In this document: in pieces, positions 34,254-46,049 of the stretch
How positions within the stretch are numbered: the first letter of the stretch is position 1
How the letters are laid out: the number at the start of each line of letters is the position of its first letter
NCBI GenBank assembly: GCA_030844895.1
Contig: CM061231.1
Span: 9,447,618 to 9,511,617 of the forward strand
Length of the DNA stretch: 64,000 bases
DNA from: Ambrosia x helenae
Lineage: Eukaryota > Streptophyta > Magnoliopsida > Asterales > Asteraceae
Reading direction: 5' to 3'
Position numbers and translations under genes: made by a program
Notes under the pieces: model-generated
Seen by the model: the letters and a program-made list of their open reading frames with translations, nothing else
Told to the model about the DNA's origin: nothing
Database searches by the model: none

Positions 34254-34479
34254 TAAAGGTAGATCATGGAAAGTTGAACTCAAGAAACAAAGATGAAACC
34301 GATTAATGTTCTTTATGTATGAATAATGACCCTCTGGCAAACCTGCGTAAAGGACTAAAGCTACATATCTTTGCCATTAATACCAACGACGATTGCCAGA
34401 GGGTCACTATTCATATATAAAGAACATTAATCGGTTTCATCTTTGTTTCTTGAGTTCAACTTTCCATGATCTACCTTTA
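34254..34479. repeat. 226 bp hairpin, 87 bp arms
   Basis: 34254-34340 and 34393-34479 are reverse complements with two mismatches in 87 positions, separated by a 52 bp loop. An (AAT)-rich microsatellite (34159-34252) adjoins on the left. Such a structure would fold into a long precursor-like RNA if transcribed. Confidence 0.92.
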
Positions 34480-34487
34480 TCATCTCA

Positions 34488-34701
34488 GAGAGATATCTGT
34501 CAACGATGAAAGGGAACCCGAAACCAAAGAAGTCTTGAAGACTAAATGTCTTTTTGCAAAAAGGCAGACCACACCACTAGAGCAAAAAGTTGTGTTTAAG
34601 TTTTATTTAGCGTAAAAACATCATTGTACATATACCTCCTTATCTAAAACAAACCACATCATTGTACATATACCTCCTTCATCGTTGACAGATATCTCTC
34701 C
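34488..34701. repeat. Inverted repeat with GATATCTGTCAACGATGAA arms
   Basis: A 23 bp motif at 34488-34510 recurs inverted at 34679-34701. It is a variant of the outer arm of the foldback at 32.7 kb. Between them 'CATTGTACATATACCTCCTT' occurs twice in direct orientation (34622, 34660). Confidence 0.8.
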
Positions 34702-34923
34702 GATAAGAGAAGATGAAGGGTTACTACTCTGCACTTCAAGTAGAAAAAGATGAAGAAGAATAAATGAATTCTATTATAGAGGTTAGTAGGTTACTCATTA
34801 CCGGTGGAAATGGGAGCTGGCCATGCCCGTAGTGTTTAAAGCCTAGTTTTTTTGGCCACAGGTACAGAAATGTTATAAATGTTTTGGACGTTAGCGGTGT
34901 GTGTTGATCTTTGAAGGTAAACA

Positions 34924-35880
34924 TGGACAGTGAGTTAATATGACTGGACAGTTAGATTGATAACTTCTCTATGGAAGTTGCTAAAATACTTAAACAAAAG
35001 CTGAATTGAACAGTTATTTGGAATGTTCCTGATCATTACAGTTATGCCTTTTTTGGTGAAATGAACTTGAAGAAATGATTTGGTGGATCTGTCATGAGTT
35101 AAACAAAAGCTGAAATTGGATGGTTATTCGGAATGGTCCTGATCATTACAGTTATGCCTTTTTGATCAGAAAATATATTCCCAAACAATTAAAAACAACT
35201 TTTTCATGCAAGTAAGTAAAATTCAGTTGCTGGACAGTGAGTAATATAACTGGACAGTGAGATTGATAACTTCTCTATGGAAGTTGCTAAAATAGTTAAA
35301 CAAAAGCTGAAATTAAACAGTTATTTGGAATGTTCCTGATCATTACAGTAAAATTCAGTTGTTGGACAGTGAGATTGATAACTGGACAGGTTAGCCAAAT
35401 CATACGAGGGTGGCAGGAAAAAGCTGACTTTTTGATCCAAGAACTTCAGGTTAGCCAGACGTTGTCAACGAACAATTAAAATAAAACTTTTCATGCAAGC
35501 AAGTAAAATTCAGTTGTTGGACAGTGAGATTGATAACTGGACAGGTTATACAGCTTTTTTTGCCACCTCGTCGTATGATTTGACCCCAAAGCGCCTAGCT
35601 TAGGCCTAAGAGAGACGCTTTAAAAGGGGGGTTGAAATAGAAGTTGGGGGGTGGGAATAGACAGACCCTGGCCAAATCATACGAGGTGGCATGAAAAAGC
35701 TGACATTTTGATCCAAAGGAACTTCAAGTTAGCCAGACGTTTGTTAAAAGAACAATTAAAATCAACTTTTCATGCAAGCAAGTAAAATTCAGTTGTTGGA
35801 CAGTGACATTTTGATCCAAGGAACTTCAGGTTAGCCAGACGTTTGTCAAAAGAACATTTTTAAAATCAATGGGAGGGTAA
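34924..35880 (+). repeat. Mosaic of shuffled direct repeats
   Basis: Blocks recur in differing order: 'GATTGATAACTTCTCTATGG' (34953, 35251), 'TTATTTGGAATGTTCCTGAT' (33953, 35013, 35320), 'CAAGTAAAATTCAGTTG' (34037, 35213, 35503, 35780), and 'GATCCAAGGAACTTCAGGTT' with its variants (35435, 35705, 35812). No reading frame survives. The arrangement suggests repeated local template switching or unequal exchange. Confidence 0.8.
35553..35700. repeat. Inverted repeat flanking a palindrome
   Basis: 'GCCACCTCGTCGTATGATTT' at the left mirrors AAATCATACGAGGTGGC at the right. Between them is a GCGCCTAGCTTAGGCCTAAG palindrome followed by a G-rich run. Confidence 0.75.
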
Positions 35881-36141
35881 ACAAAATCGTCGATCCGACT
35901 GTTGAGATGAGTCCGTTCAACTTCCAAAAGTATTGTAATACATTTAGACTTTTTTTACAATAATTATATTAAAAAAACAAAAAAAAAACAAAAAAAAAAA
36001 CAAAAAACTAACTCAAAGGACCAAAAAATAAAAAAAAAGTTTTTTTATTCGAAGCGCCTCACTTAGGCCAAAGCGAGGCGCTTTGGGTCACAAATCAACT
36101 TTTTTCGACCTCGTATTGAAGTAGTTAAAAAGTAAAGAAAT

Positions 36142-36167
36142 CGCCTCGCTTAGGCCTAAGCGAGGCG
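36142..36167. repeat. 26 bp perfect palindrome
   Basis: Centred on TTAGGCCTAA with arms CGCCTCGC/GCGAGGCG. Variants lie at about 33100-33195, 35591-35617 and 36055-36082, always near a G-run or the hairpin core. Confidence 0.9.
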
Positions 36168-36217
36168 CTTTCAGGGGGGGGGGGTGAAAATAGAAGTGGG
36201 GGTTTAATTATAACCAC

Positions 36218-36400
36218 CCTGTTTTAAATATTAGGTCTAGATTACATTTAACAGTGTTTTAAATTTTTGCGTTTTGTGCTTTTTCAATATAATTCAACGC
36301 AAAAGGAATCGAAAAAACCATAGCCAAAATTTAAAACACAATGACTACATAGACTTCTCACACTTTGTATAAAAAATGCACTTTGTACAGGAACCTATAC
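36218..36400. mobile_element. Partial second copy of MITE A (A2)
   Basis: Matches the right half of MITE A1 (28780-28963) from TTTTAAATATTAGGTCTAG to the terminal GTACAGGAACCTATAC. The left half is missing. Confidence 0.85.
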
Positions 36401-36418
36401 ATATATATATATATATAA

Positions 36419-36820
36419 TAGGGTGAGGTTCCTATACAAAGGCCATATTTCGTGAGAAGGATTAAAAATTGATATGTAGGCATCATTTTTTGAACTAAGT
36501 CATGATGTTTTGGATTGTTTTGCCTAGAAAAACACTAAACATAACAATTAAAAACCGAAAACAATGTAATTTTAGGCTTAAAACTTAAAACACCATGCTA
36601 AGAACATTAAGTAGTGTGTTTTAGGTGTTAAGTAGTGTGTTTTAGCTGTTTTTTAATTTAATAACTATAATATATTGTATTGTGTTTTAGATTGTTATGT
36701 TTGTTGTTTTTCAAGTTAAAACAACCTAAAACATCATTCCTAAATCCAAACATGATGTCTACATGTCAATTCTTAATCCTTCTCACAAAATACGTCCTTT
36801 ATACAGGAACCTAGACCATA
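36419..36820. mobile_element. Second copy of MITE B (B2)
   Basis: Matches MITE B1 (28969-29388) end to end with small differences. It follows MITE A2 across a TA tract just as B1 follows A1, so the A-B junction is itself duplicated. Confidence 0.88.
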
Positions 36821-36822
36821 TA

Positions 36823-36874
<52 letters not shown>

Positions 36875-36881
36875 TATATAT

Positions 36882-38012
36882 TAGGAGGGATAATTTGAAA
36901 ACCCTCCTCACTTATGAAAACCCATGAAACCCCAATCACAACCATCCATTGTTTGTGATCTATGGTTAAGATTATTTTCAGCTTTTTAGATAAATTAAAG
37001 ATGCATTTTTAAGCTTTGAAGGTATTATGGTCCAACTAAATACATCATGTTTCTCTCTCTTCAAACACTTTTCATGCTTTATAGTACTATATGCATTTTT
37101 TATTCTATCTCCTTTCTCCACTCTCAAACTAAATATATCATGTTTCTTATTTTTTCTAGATGAAATTAATGTTGCAAAGTTTGAAAAACTAATATAACAG
37201 ATGTTTTTATGTAATAATTCATGTTTTTTCACAACTCATCTTACCAAATAACATATAATAAATTCTAACCGAACAACAAAAAAATATGTGTTTCACGACT
37301 TATCTCACTAAAAAGTTGTAAAAAATTATAAACCAAGAACAAAAACATATGTTTGACGACTCGTCTCACTAAAACATGTGGTAAATTATAACCCAACAAC
37401 AAAAACAGATGTTTTTACTAATTATCTCACCAAAACATATAATAAAATTATAAACCAGCACCAAAAACAGATGTTTTCATGACTTATCTCACAAAAAACA
37501 TATAAATAAATTATAACCCAATAACAAAAACATATGTTTTTAGATGAAACAAACTTTAATAGACAAAATAATGAAACAAACTTCGAAATTCATCAACGAA
37601 TCAAATGTATCAAAATCGAAGCAAATCCACTAACAAATAAAATACATCAAAAACCGATAAGAACAATCTTGATTTCTAAAAAAAATTGTAAAAAATAATG
37701 ACACAAACAAACTTCCATAAGAACATATTGAGCTCACACGTTGACTTGTAGAAAAAATAAGAACAAATAAGAACTAGTTCGGTTTCTATTATCAAAAAAC
37801 AAAAACCCACACATATTCCTAAACCAAGGGGTATATCAAATTTAAAATTATGAACAGAATTTAAAAAACATTACAAACAAAAAAACTACAACAAAACATG
37901 TGTTTTGTTTCCTAAACATACAAACTGCAAAAAAAACATATATAACTGTGCAACATTTTTTGATTCCTAAACTTTCTATCTCACCGCCACCATGATTTCC
38001 TTTCCTCTTTTG

Positions 38013-38043
<31 letters not shown>

Positions 38044-38672
38044 TATTGTTATTATTATATTATTATTATTTATTTCTCAGATCGATCTAACGTCAGTTGA
38101 GATAAAAAAATTTATATTTCGGTATTAATCTTGAAACTTCATTGAAACCCAGATCTAGATCTAGATTTTGAACACTAAAACACCAAACCCATCTCCACTT
38201 CGTCGAAAACCCATGTGTGCACAAACCGAACTAGTACCGTCTTCAACCCACCATTGGTTTCTGCATCTGCAGATCTGCATCGGCTCCAAATCTTCTTCGA
38301 CATCGTCAACCGTCATCGTCTTCGGAACTACATCGTTTTCTCATATGGGGTGACGGGTAGTGGATTTGGGTGGATGTGAGAGGATTTAGGAATTTTTGGT
38401 GGTTTGGGTTTGTGTAAACATGAGAGAGATAGAGAGAGGGAGAGAAATAGGGTGGTGATGATGTTTGAAATGGTTTAAATGGTCAGAGTTTGGAGTTTCA
38501 AAAACGGAGAGAGATTTTTTTCTTTTTTGTCAGTGACGTTAGTAACAAAAACAAAATACCAAAACTAACCTTCTGATCAATTTAAAAGGTGTTTATGTGG
38601 ATCAACGAGAGCCATACAAATGGGTTTTCTTGGTTTTCATAAGTGAGGGTGGTTTTCATTTTAGAATTGCCC

Positions 38673-38676
<4 letters not shown>
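36882..38676. mobile_element. Large TIR element G
   Basis: About 1.8 kb between long (TA)n tracts. Left TAGGAGGGATAATTTGAAAA then CCCTCCTCACTTATGAAAACC; right reads GGTTTTCATAAGTGAGGGTG then GTTTTCATTTTAGAATTGCCC. The interior has a tandem repeat (37205-37540) and a leader-like and coding-like stretch at 38150-38460 with no recognised protein. No transposase. Confidence 0.8.
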
Positions 38677-38715
<39 letters not shown>

Positions 38716-38720
<5 letters not shown>

Positions 38721-40154
38721 GAAGGATAATTTGAAAACCCTCTCTAGTTAAGAAAACCCATGAAACCCACATCCTAACCATCCATCTTAAGTGATCAATG
38801 GTGGTGATTGGTTCTTGCTTTTTATCAAAAGTTAAGATTCATATTTAGTAAAAAAGGGTAATATGGTCCTAAGATTTTTGAAGTGTCATCTCTCCTCTCT
38901 CCTAATAATATAGATTCATGTTTTCTATAAAATAATTCAAACAAACAAAACAAACTACTGTTACTAGGTTTCAAATGTTCGAATCACACATGTTTCAATC
39001 CTTATCTTACCAAAAATATATAAAAACTATACCCCAACAATAAAAACATATGTTTTCAAAAACTTATCTCACCAAAAACATATAAATAAATTATAACCAA
39101 ACAACAAAAACATATGTTTTCACGACTTATCTCACCAAAAATATAAAAATAACTATACCCCAACAACAAAAACATATGTTTTCACGACTTATCTCATAAA
39201 CTTACTACACTAAAAAAATTCCAAATTATCAACCCAAGCAACAAAAAACATATGTTGTACTACCTTTGATAGAAAAAAAAAGAACCGTCTAACCAAAATT
39301 CCAAATTCCAAATTATCTCATAAACTTATCACACTACCTTTGATAGACAAAAAAAAAAAGAACCGTCTAACACTTCGATGTCGTACCACCTCTTTCTTCA
39401 ACAAATCACACAAAAGTACAAAACACCTTTCAAGATGTTCAAAAATACGAAAATAAAAACCAAAAACTATCAAAAACTCCAGTAAAGAGAAATAAAAACA
39501 CATAAAAAAACACATCAATATATACTCATGCATGTTTTACATATTTAAAAAAAATATATACATTATTACATCCTTGACCTGTCATATCCTTAAGCAAAAA
39601 AAAAATTAAAAAATAAAGAAAAACATAGATCTTGAAGATCTTCTCGACATCTTGCTATAACACGAACAAAACATAGATCTTGCCCCTGTTCATCTCTAAC
39701 ATGACAATAGAAACATAAAAAAAATTGTTTCAAGTTATCTCTAAAAACCATTTGTTCATCCCCTTGCCGTTGTACACCTCGCCGTGGTCGTACACATTTG
39801 TTCACCCCAAGATTTTTCTTCGATGTTGGTTGTGGATATGGGTGGATGTGGGAGGATTTGATAATAATTATTTGTTTTGGGGAAGATTTGGGTTTGTTAA
39901 AGTGAAAAAGAATAGATATAGAGAGAGAGATACATACCTGGGTAAAGAAAGGGGAATGTGAGAATTGTAGATTTGAAAATAGAGAGATATAGAAAAGAGA
40001 TTTGTGTCAGGCAAAAAAGATTTGACAAAATGATTGTTCCTAAAATACCCTTCTTGACTACATTGATAAGCATGACGTGGACAATTATGAGCCTCACAAT
40101 GGGGTTTAATTGGTTTGCACAAGTGGAGATGGTTTTCATTTTAGAATTGCCCTA
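38716..40154. mobile_element. Large TIR element H
   Basis: About 1.44 kb. Left TAGGGGAAGGATAATTTGAA then AACCCTC; right AAGTGGAGATGGTTTTCATT then TTAGAATTGCCCTA, the same right tip as element G. A 60 bp class tandem repeat lies at 38985-39225. No transposase or known cargo. Confidence 0.8.
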
Positions 40155-40156
40155 TA

Positions 40157-40553
40157 TAGGGTATGCTTCTATGGAAAACCATGTATGTTAGGGTGAAAAC
40201 CGGGGAAACTCTAACTTCCAAGCTTTTTAGGGTCTAAAAATTTTAGGGCATGTATATACATAATCTAAGCATTTTGAGCCAAAAAAAACAAAAACGCCGA
40301 GCGTTTTTTTTTTAAATTAAAGTTTCAGGTAACACATGTTACACGAAAATAACACATGTTATTTTCCACTAACATGTGTTACCCGAAAACGGGATTTTTT
40401 TATAAACCGCTCGGACCGCTTTTTTGATTTTTTTGGTCAAAATGCTTAGAATTATGTATATTACATGCCCTAAAATTTTCAGACCCTAAAAAGCTCAGGA
40501 AGTTAGAGTTTCCCCCGGTTTCACCCTAATATAGGGTTTTCCATTTATCCTTA
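40157..40553. mobile_element. MITE I with long TIRs
   Basis: About 397 bp. TAGGGTATGC, TATGGAAAACC and GGAAACTCTAACTTCC at the left mirror GGAAGTTAGAGTTTCC and GGGTTTTCCAT at the right; the arms extend about 120 bp (TCTAAAAATTTTAGGGCATG / CATGCCCTAAAATTTTCAGA). It starts two bases after element H ends. Confidence 0.85.
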
Positions 40554-40562
40554 TACTCTCTA

Positions 40563-40592
<30 letters not shown>

Positions 40593-40594
<2 letters not shown>

Positions 40595-42448
40595 GGGAAG
40601 GGATAATTTGAAAACCCTTCCAGTTAAGAAAACTCATTAAACCCATATCATAATCATTCATCTTAAGTGATCAACGTTGTGATTTTTTTTATTATTTTAA
40701 TAAAAAGTTACTATCATAAAGTAAAAAAAAGGGTAAAAATGTCCAAAACAAAATACTTTCCTCTCCTCTCCTCCTCTCTCACTCTCTCACTTCTATTTCT
40801 CTTTCCTCTCACCTGTATGTTAGCTTGAAAACCTTATAGAACAAATGTTTTATCTAACAATTACATATTTTTTTTCAAACTCATCTCACCATGAATTTAT
40901 AGTAAATTCTAACCCAACAACAAAAACATATGTTTTCACGACTTATCTCACTAAAACATGTAAAAAATTATAAACCAACAATAAAAACATATGTTTTCTC
41001 TCAGACTTATCTCACTAAAAACATGTCAAAATTATAAACCAACTACAAAAACATATGTTTTTACAACTTATCTCACTAAAAACATGTGATAAATTATAAC
41101 CAATAACAAAAACATGTAGAGTTATAACAAAAACAAACAACAAAAACATAAGTTTTCATGACTTATCCACTAAAAACATGTAATAAATTATAAAACAACA
41201 ATAAAAACATATGCTTTTCACGACTCATCTCACTAAAAAATGTAATAAATTATAAACCAACAACAAAAACGTATGTTTTCACAACTCAATCTCACTAAAA
41301 TGTAATAAATTATAAAACAACAACAAAAACATGTAGAATTATAACACATAAAAACAAAAACAATCGAAGCTCATCTTCCTCAGGCTTTTGCACCTGCGAA
41401 ACCCACAAAAAGAAATCGAAGAAAAAATGTCAGCTTTGCCACAGTTGAACGACCAGGTCAAAAAAAAGGCAGTCTTTTAATGAATAGAAATCTAATATAT
41501 ATATATATATATATATTTTATCAACGTGGAATTTTGGCCCAAAGTACCAAAAAAAATCAATAAGTACCTTGTTAAAAAAATTCAATAAGCATAATTATTG
41601 AACAAAAAAAAACCATGTTTTTTTAATCTTTTTCTAATTTCGAAATCAAAAGTATATGTATTCTTTTGATTATTGATCATAAAGGTAGTTATTTACCTCT
41701 ACTCCAAGTTTGCTTCTAATTTGAAACAAAAGCTAGCGATAGGTATACTCTAGTGGACCTCACATAATCATCGTTTCTCATGCCATTTTTCTTCCTCAAC
41801 GTCCTTCCTCGTTTCAAATTCCTTAATATTCATCATCATCATGCCTGCTTGGTGGGAGAAGAAATCACCCAAAAACATAAACCAGTGAAGGGTGCTATGG
41901 TGACGGTGATGAAAGCTCCGATGATTAAGCTCCGGAGATGAGGACAGACAGATCCGAAGTGAAGGGTGGTATTGTGATGGTGTCAACGAATTTTATGGGT
42001 TTGTTACCGTATACCATCTAGTCACCATCGTCGTTTCACCACCACTGCACCACCATGTTCCTCTCTCTAGACCCCTAGCGCACCACCATTACCGTCCACC
42101 TGGTCACCGCGTTGTTCACCACCACTACACCACCATGTTCTCTCTAAAAATCATGGTTTCTCTTTTGATTTGTAACAAAAGAAAGATCTGGAAAAAATTG
42201 AAAAGAGGAAGAGAGAGACTTGTTTGATTATGTGAAAGGTTTGTTTCTTGGAATGAGAGAGAAATGCAAAGAGTTTAAGGAGAGAGAAACACTTTTCCAC
42301 TTTTTGTCAATGCAAAATAACAAAGCACAATACCCAAAGTAACCTTGACATCATTTTTAAAGTTACCTACGTGGCTGAATCAGGCCCTTGTGAATGAGTT
42401 TCTTGGGTTTCTTCATTTCAACATGGTTTGCATATTATAATTACCCTA
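40593..42448. mobile_element. Large TIR element J
   Basis: About 1.86 kb. Left TAGGGAAGGGATAATTTGAA; right end ATTATAATTACCCTA within the TA tract. Same architecture as G and H, with a tandem repeat zone (40865-41345), a coding-like zone (41770-42200) and a shared subterminal 'TTGGGTTTCTTCATTTCAAC'. A TATATA(AT)n run lies at 41493-41515. Confidence 0.78.
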
Positions 42449-42469
42449 TATATATATATAGAGAGAGAG

Positions 42470-42745
42470 AGAGAAAATTACGTAATTAGTCCCTATGGTT
42501 TGCCTTTAGTTTCACCTTTAGGTATTAAGGTTTAAAAGTTTTATGTTATGGGTTTAAGTTTAGTTTTTGTAACATAATAGGGTATTAGCACTAATGGAGG
42601 TTAAGATTTAACTGAGTTTACCCTCACGTGACAAATGGTAAACCACAAGGGACCAAATGTGAAACTTAAGTGGGGCCCCACATAATACCCTATTATGTTA
42701 CAAAACTAAACTTAAACCTTAACATGAAACTTTTGAACCTTACGC
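42470..42745. repeat. Inverted repeat K
   Basis: 'TTTAGTTTTTGTAACATAAT', then AGGGTA, at 42558-42584 is mirrored by TACCCTATTATGTTACAAAA then CTAAACTTAAACC at 42686-42718, and the arms extend outward to about 42520 and 42744. A (GA)n stretch (42461-42474) precedes it. Probably a truncated MULE-like hairpin. Confidence 0.65.
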
Positions 42746-43709
42746 CTGGTTCTATCAAAGTTTGTGCTTCGCACCTAGGTAAAATGAAAACACACGAGTA
42801 TAAATCTAGAAAAAATCATCAATTTTACATTGGTGTTAAACAGTTTAATTGCATAAGTTTAACAATGGTGATATAATAATCAATGTAAAATCTAATGTAA
42901 TTTACACCAAAAAAGATTAATTGCACAAGTTGATATAATGGTGATATAATAATCAATGTAAAATTCTAATGTAATCAGTGTAAAATCTAATGTAATTAAC
43001 AATGGTGATATATATAATCAATGTAAAAACAGTTTAAATGCACAAGTTTAACAATGTAAATTCTAATGTAAAAAACAGTTTAATTGCACAATTCTATCAA
43101 AGTTTGTTCTCCGCACTAGGTACAATGAAAACACGAGTATAAATCTAGAAAATCATCATTTTACATCAAATTACATTGGTGTAAAAACAGTTTAAATTGC
43201 ACAAGTTTAACAACGGTGATTAATAAATCAATGCTAAAATACACGTCATTAACCAAACAAAGAACAATAAAGATTCAAACATGACACACAAAAACCCACA
43301 ATCTAAAAATCAACAATAGCAATAAACAAAAACTATCAGATCTAAAACACATCAAGCTTGCACATAACATCCAACATAAAATAGTTTTTACACCAGTGTT
43401 TACTTACCTTACCATCATCGTCACCATCATTGGACCACCGAAATCATCATGTAAAACGACAACAACTTGTTCTTCGTTTTCTTGGTCTCCATCATCAGCT
43501 TTGAACACATAGCCAAACTATCAAACCACAAAAAAAAACACAACTTTTATCATCTAATGTGATATAAATAATCAATGTAAAATCTAATGTAATTTACACC
43601 AGTGTATAAAAGTTTATCATCTTCTTATATAAAAAACCCTATTCATCAACCAAAGACAACATCAAAAAACACAAGTTTACACCAGTGTATAAACACAAAT
43701 CATTTGCAA

Positions 43710-43762
<53 letters not shown>

Positions 43763-44902
43763 CCAAAAAACATCAAAAACAAAAATATCTGTAACACCAA
43801 AAAAAAACTGTAAAAAAATTTAAAAAAATCATATTTTTACACCTATGTATTCTGTAATGTTAATGAAACTCTTTTTGACCCAACAAAAATCAACCCCAAA
43901 AGCAACATCATACCTTGTCCCACAGCTTGTATTCTGTTATATGTATTCTGTGCCTACGTTTCTTTAGCTTTTGACCCATCCACCATCCTATAACTTGTAT
44001 TCTGTAACCCACAATAATCATGACCCTCTCTAAACAAAAATCACCGCCTCCTCCTCACCACTGCCACCATCTCCTTCACCACCGTCACCACTATATAGAC
44101 GCCCCAACTTCATCCACCACCTCCATCTCCTACACCGCACCGGCATCCACCTCAAACCCTAAAACCCAAACCAAGTCACCACTATCGTCTCCTTCCACCA
44201 CCTCTGAACCCGGAAAACCAAAACCCCTCTGAATCCCATAACCAAAACCCCTCTGAACCCCAACACCACCATCTCTTACGAGTACTTGCAGATGAAAAAA
44301 TGGTGGTGACGGTGGTGAAGTCACCGGCGCTAGTTTCGTCTTCCTTCTTTCTTCGTCCTTACTCATCTGGATCTGGATCAACTTACAGATCTTGCATCTG
44401 AAATCTTGCATTTATCATTTTGCTTCATACGAGTTACAGTTTTCTTCATGAGTTTTCTCTACTTTTCCCCTTGACCAGAGTTGCAGTTTCTTCAACCGTA
44501 AACCGACGCCGGTGTTGTCTTCCCGCTAGCAACAATCCGCATCTAGCATTACAACGTCCTTGACGACCTTCTGTTGTTGTTGTTATTATTATTATTATTA
44601 TTATTCATCTTCTTCTCTGGGAGATTGAATGAGAGAGAGAGAGAAGAAGAGAGAGAGAGAGGATGTTATTTTGAATTATGAATTAGAGAGAGGGGGAGTG
44701 TGAGAGATTATATGGTCAGGAGAAAAAGAAAGAGAGAGGGAGAGAGAGTATGGTGGGTGTGGGTGTGTAATTTGATTTAATAATATTTAATGTTTAATTA
44801 CTATTATAACCTCTCCAAATACAAACAAAAGCTTGATACATGCACCATCCTATTGGATCAGATGAGTTTTCTAGTTTTTGCATCAACAAGTGGTTTTCAT
44901 AT
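42746..44902. repeat. Repeat-rich non-coding stretch before the second gap
   Basis: 'TCAATGTAAAATCTAATGTAA' type words recur from 42860 to 43590, and a block starting TTCTATCAAAGTTTGT occurs twice (42748, 43094). (AAT)n is at 43711-43759 and (TTA)n at 44581-44605. Coding-like Ser/Thr/Pro-rich stretches at 44020-44410 have no known match. The end, CAAGTGGTTTTCATAT, resembles the right tip of elements G and H, so this may be another member cut by the gap. Confidence 0.45.
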
Positions 44903-45002
44903 NNNNNNNNNNNNNNNNNNNNNNNNNNNNNNNNNNNNNNNNNNNNNNNNNNNNNNNNNNNNNNNNNNNNNNNNNNNNNNNNNNNNNNNNNNNNNNNNNN
45001 NN
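44903..45002. other. Assembly gap (100 N)
   Basis: Exactly 100 undetermined bases. It falls between a probable TIR-element end and a PIF/Harbinger-like gene remnant. Confidence 0.99.
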
Positions 45003-45370
45003 GTTCGATTTTATTTGGTTATAATAACGTTAAATCGATCGTAAAATTCGGTTCATCTTTCTCCACTTTGAGCTAACAAAAATCCAACTTTCGATATGGC
45101 TCTTGTTGCATGAACTTTATAGAAGTTTAAACCACATGGATCCAAAAAGCCTCCGAGGATTGGTTAGTACCTTACGTTTTTTACATGTATATTATATTAG
45201 TACAAAAAATAAACAATATACATATATAATATATGTATATGTATACGCAAAAAAATATTACCAACAACGGATCGTTTTGATGTAGCAAGTCACGCCTTAG
45301 CCAAAGCCTCCTCTTCGACATTGGAGCATGGCTTTGATGTTCCATCGTTTTTTATACTTGCGCAAAGCCT
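45003..45370 (-). pseudogene. Myb/SANT gene remnant of PIF/Harbinger ORF1 type, copy 1
   Basis: Minus-strand exon-like pieces read 'GTSKPCSNVEEEALAKA', a TGA, 'LATSK' (about 45345-45265), then after AT-rich intron-like DNA 'SSEAFWIHVV' and 'FMQQEPYRKLDF' with stops (about 45152-45060). Trp to Cys in the first helix and the stops show decay. The pattern is the Myb-like trihelix domain found in Harbinger ORF1 and in proteins often labelled GST T3-like. Confidence 0.6.
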
Positions 45371-45404
45371 CCTCGAAAAATATTTTGATCATTCCAACCA
45401 CTAG

Positions 45405-46012
45405 GCGGGTTCAAATTTATTTGGTTATAATAACCATTAAATCGACTGCAAATTTGGTTCATCTTTCGCCACTATGAGCTAACATAATCAACTTTCGATA
45501 CGACTCTTGTTGCATGAACTTATAGAAGTTTTCAATCACATGGATCCAAAAAGCCTCCGAGGGATTAATTAGTACCTACGTTTTTTTACAAGTATATTAT
45601 ATTAGTACAAAAAATAAAACAATATACATATATATATATTATTTAGAGTAAAGATCTTGTACAAAGTGTTTTTTTGGTAAGAACTGTGAGAATCAAAGGG
45701 GGTAAAAAAATTTTATTTTATTTTTCGAAATTTTTTTCCCATATTATTAAAACATGTATTATAGTATTGAAAATTAAAAAAAATTGTGGTGTAGAGTAAT
45801 TACGTGTAGAGTAATTACATAATTACTCTAGTGTAAACTAATGTATTTACGAATGACGTAATTACACTAAAAAAATTTATTTTTTTTTTTGTATTATTCA
45901 TCTAGAAAGTATGTTTAAGCACATGAGAAAAACAAATTCTAAAAAAAAAAATTACCCCCTTTGATTCTCACAAGTTCTTACAAAAAAAACACTTTGTATT
46001 TGATCTTTACTC

Positions 46013-46049
<37 letters not shown>

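Larger units (their letters stand above)
37205..41345. repeat. Shared 60-65 bp tandem repeats in elements G, H and J
   Basis: The unit 'CACGACTTATCTCACTAAAA', then AACATGTAATAAATTATAAA and CCAACAACAAAAACATATG, occurs several times at 37205-37540, 38985-39225 and 40865-41345. It is confined to the left interior of these three TIR elements. Confidence 0.8.

Noticed and set aside
39725..40191. Several 70-85 codon frames around 39.7-40.2 kb
   Set aside because: They lie in the right interior of TIR element H, overlap on both strands and show no conserved pattern.
44790..45076. Frames that run through the N gap
   Set aside because: The undetermined bases create artificial continuity; the sequence on each side belongs to different elements.
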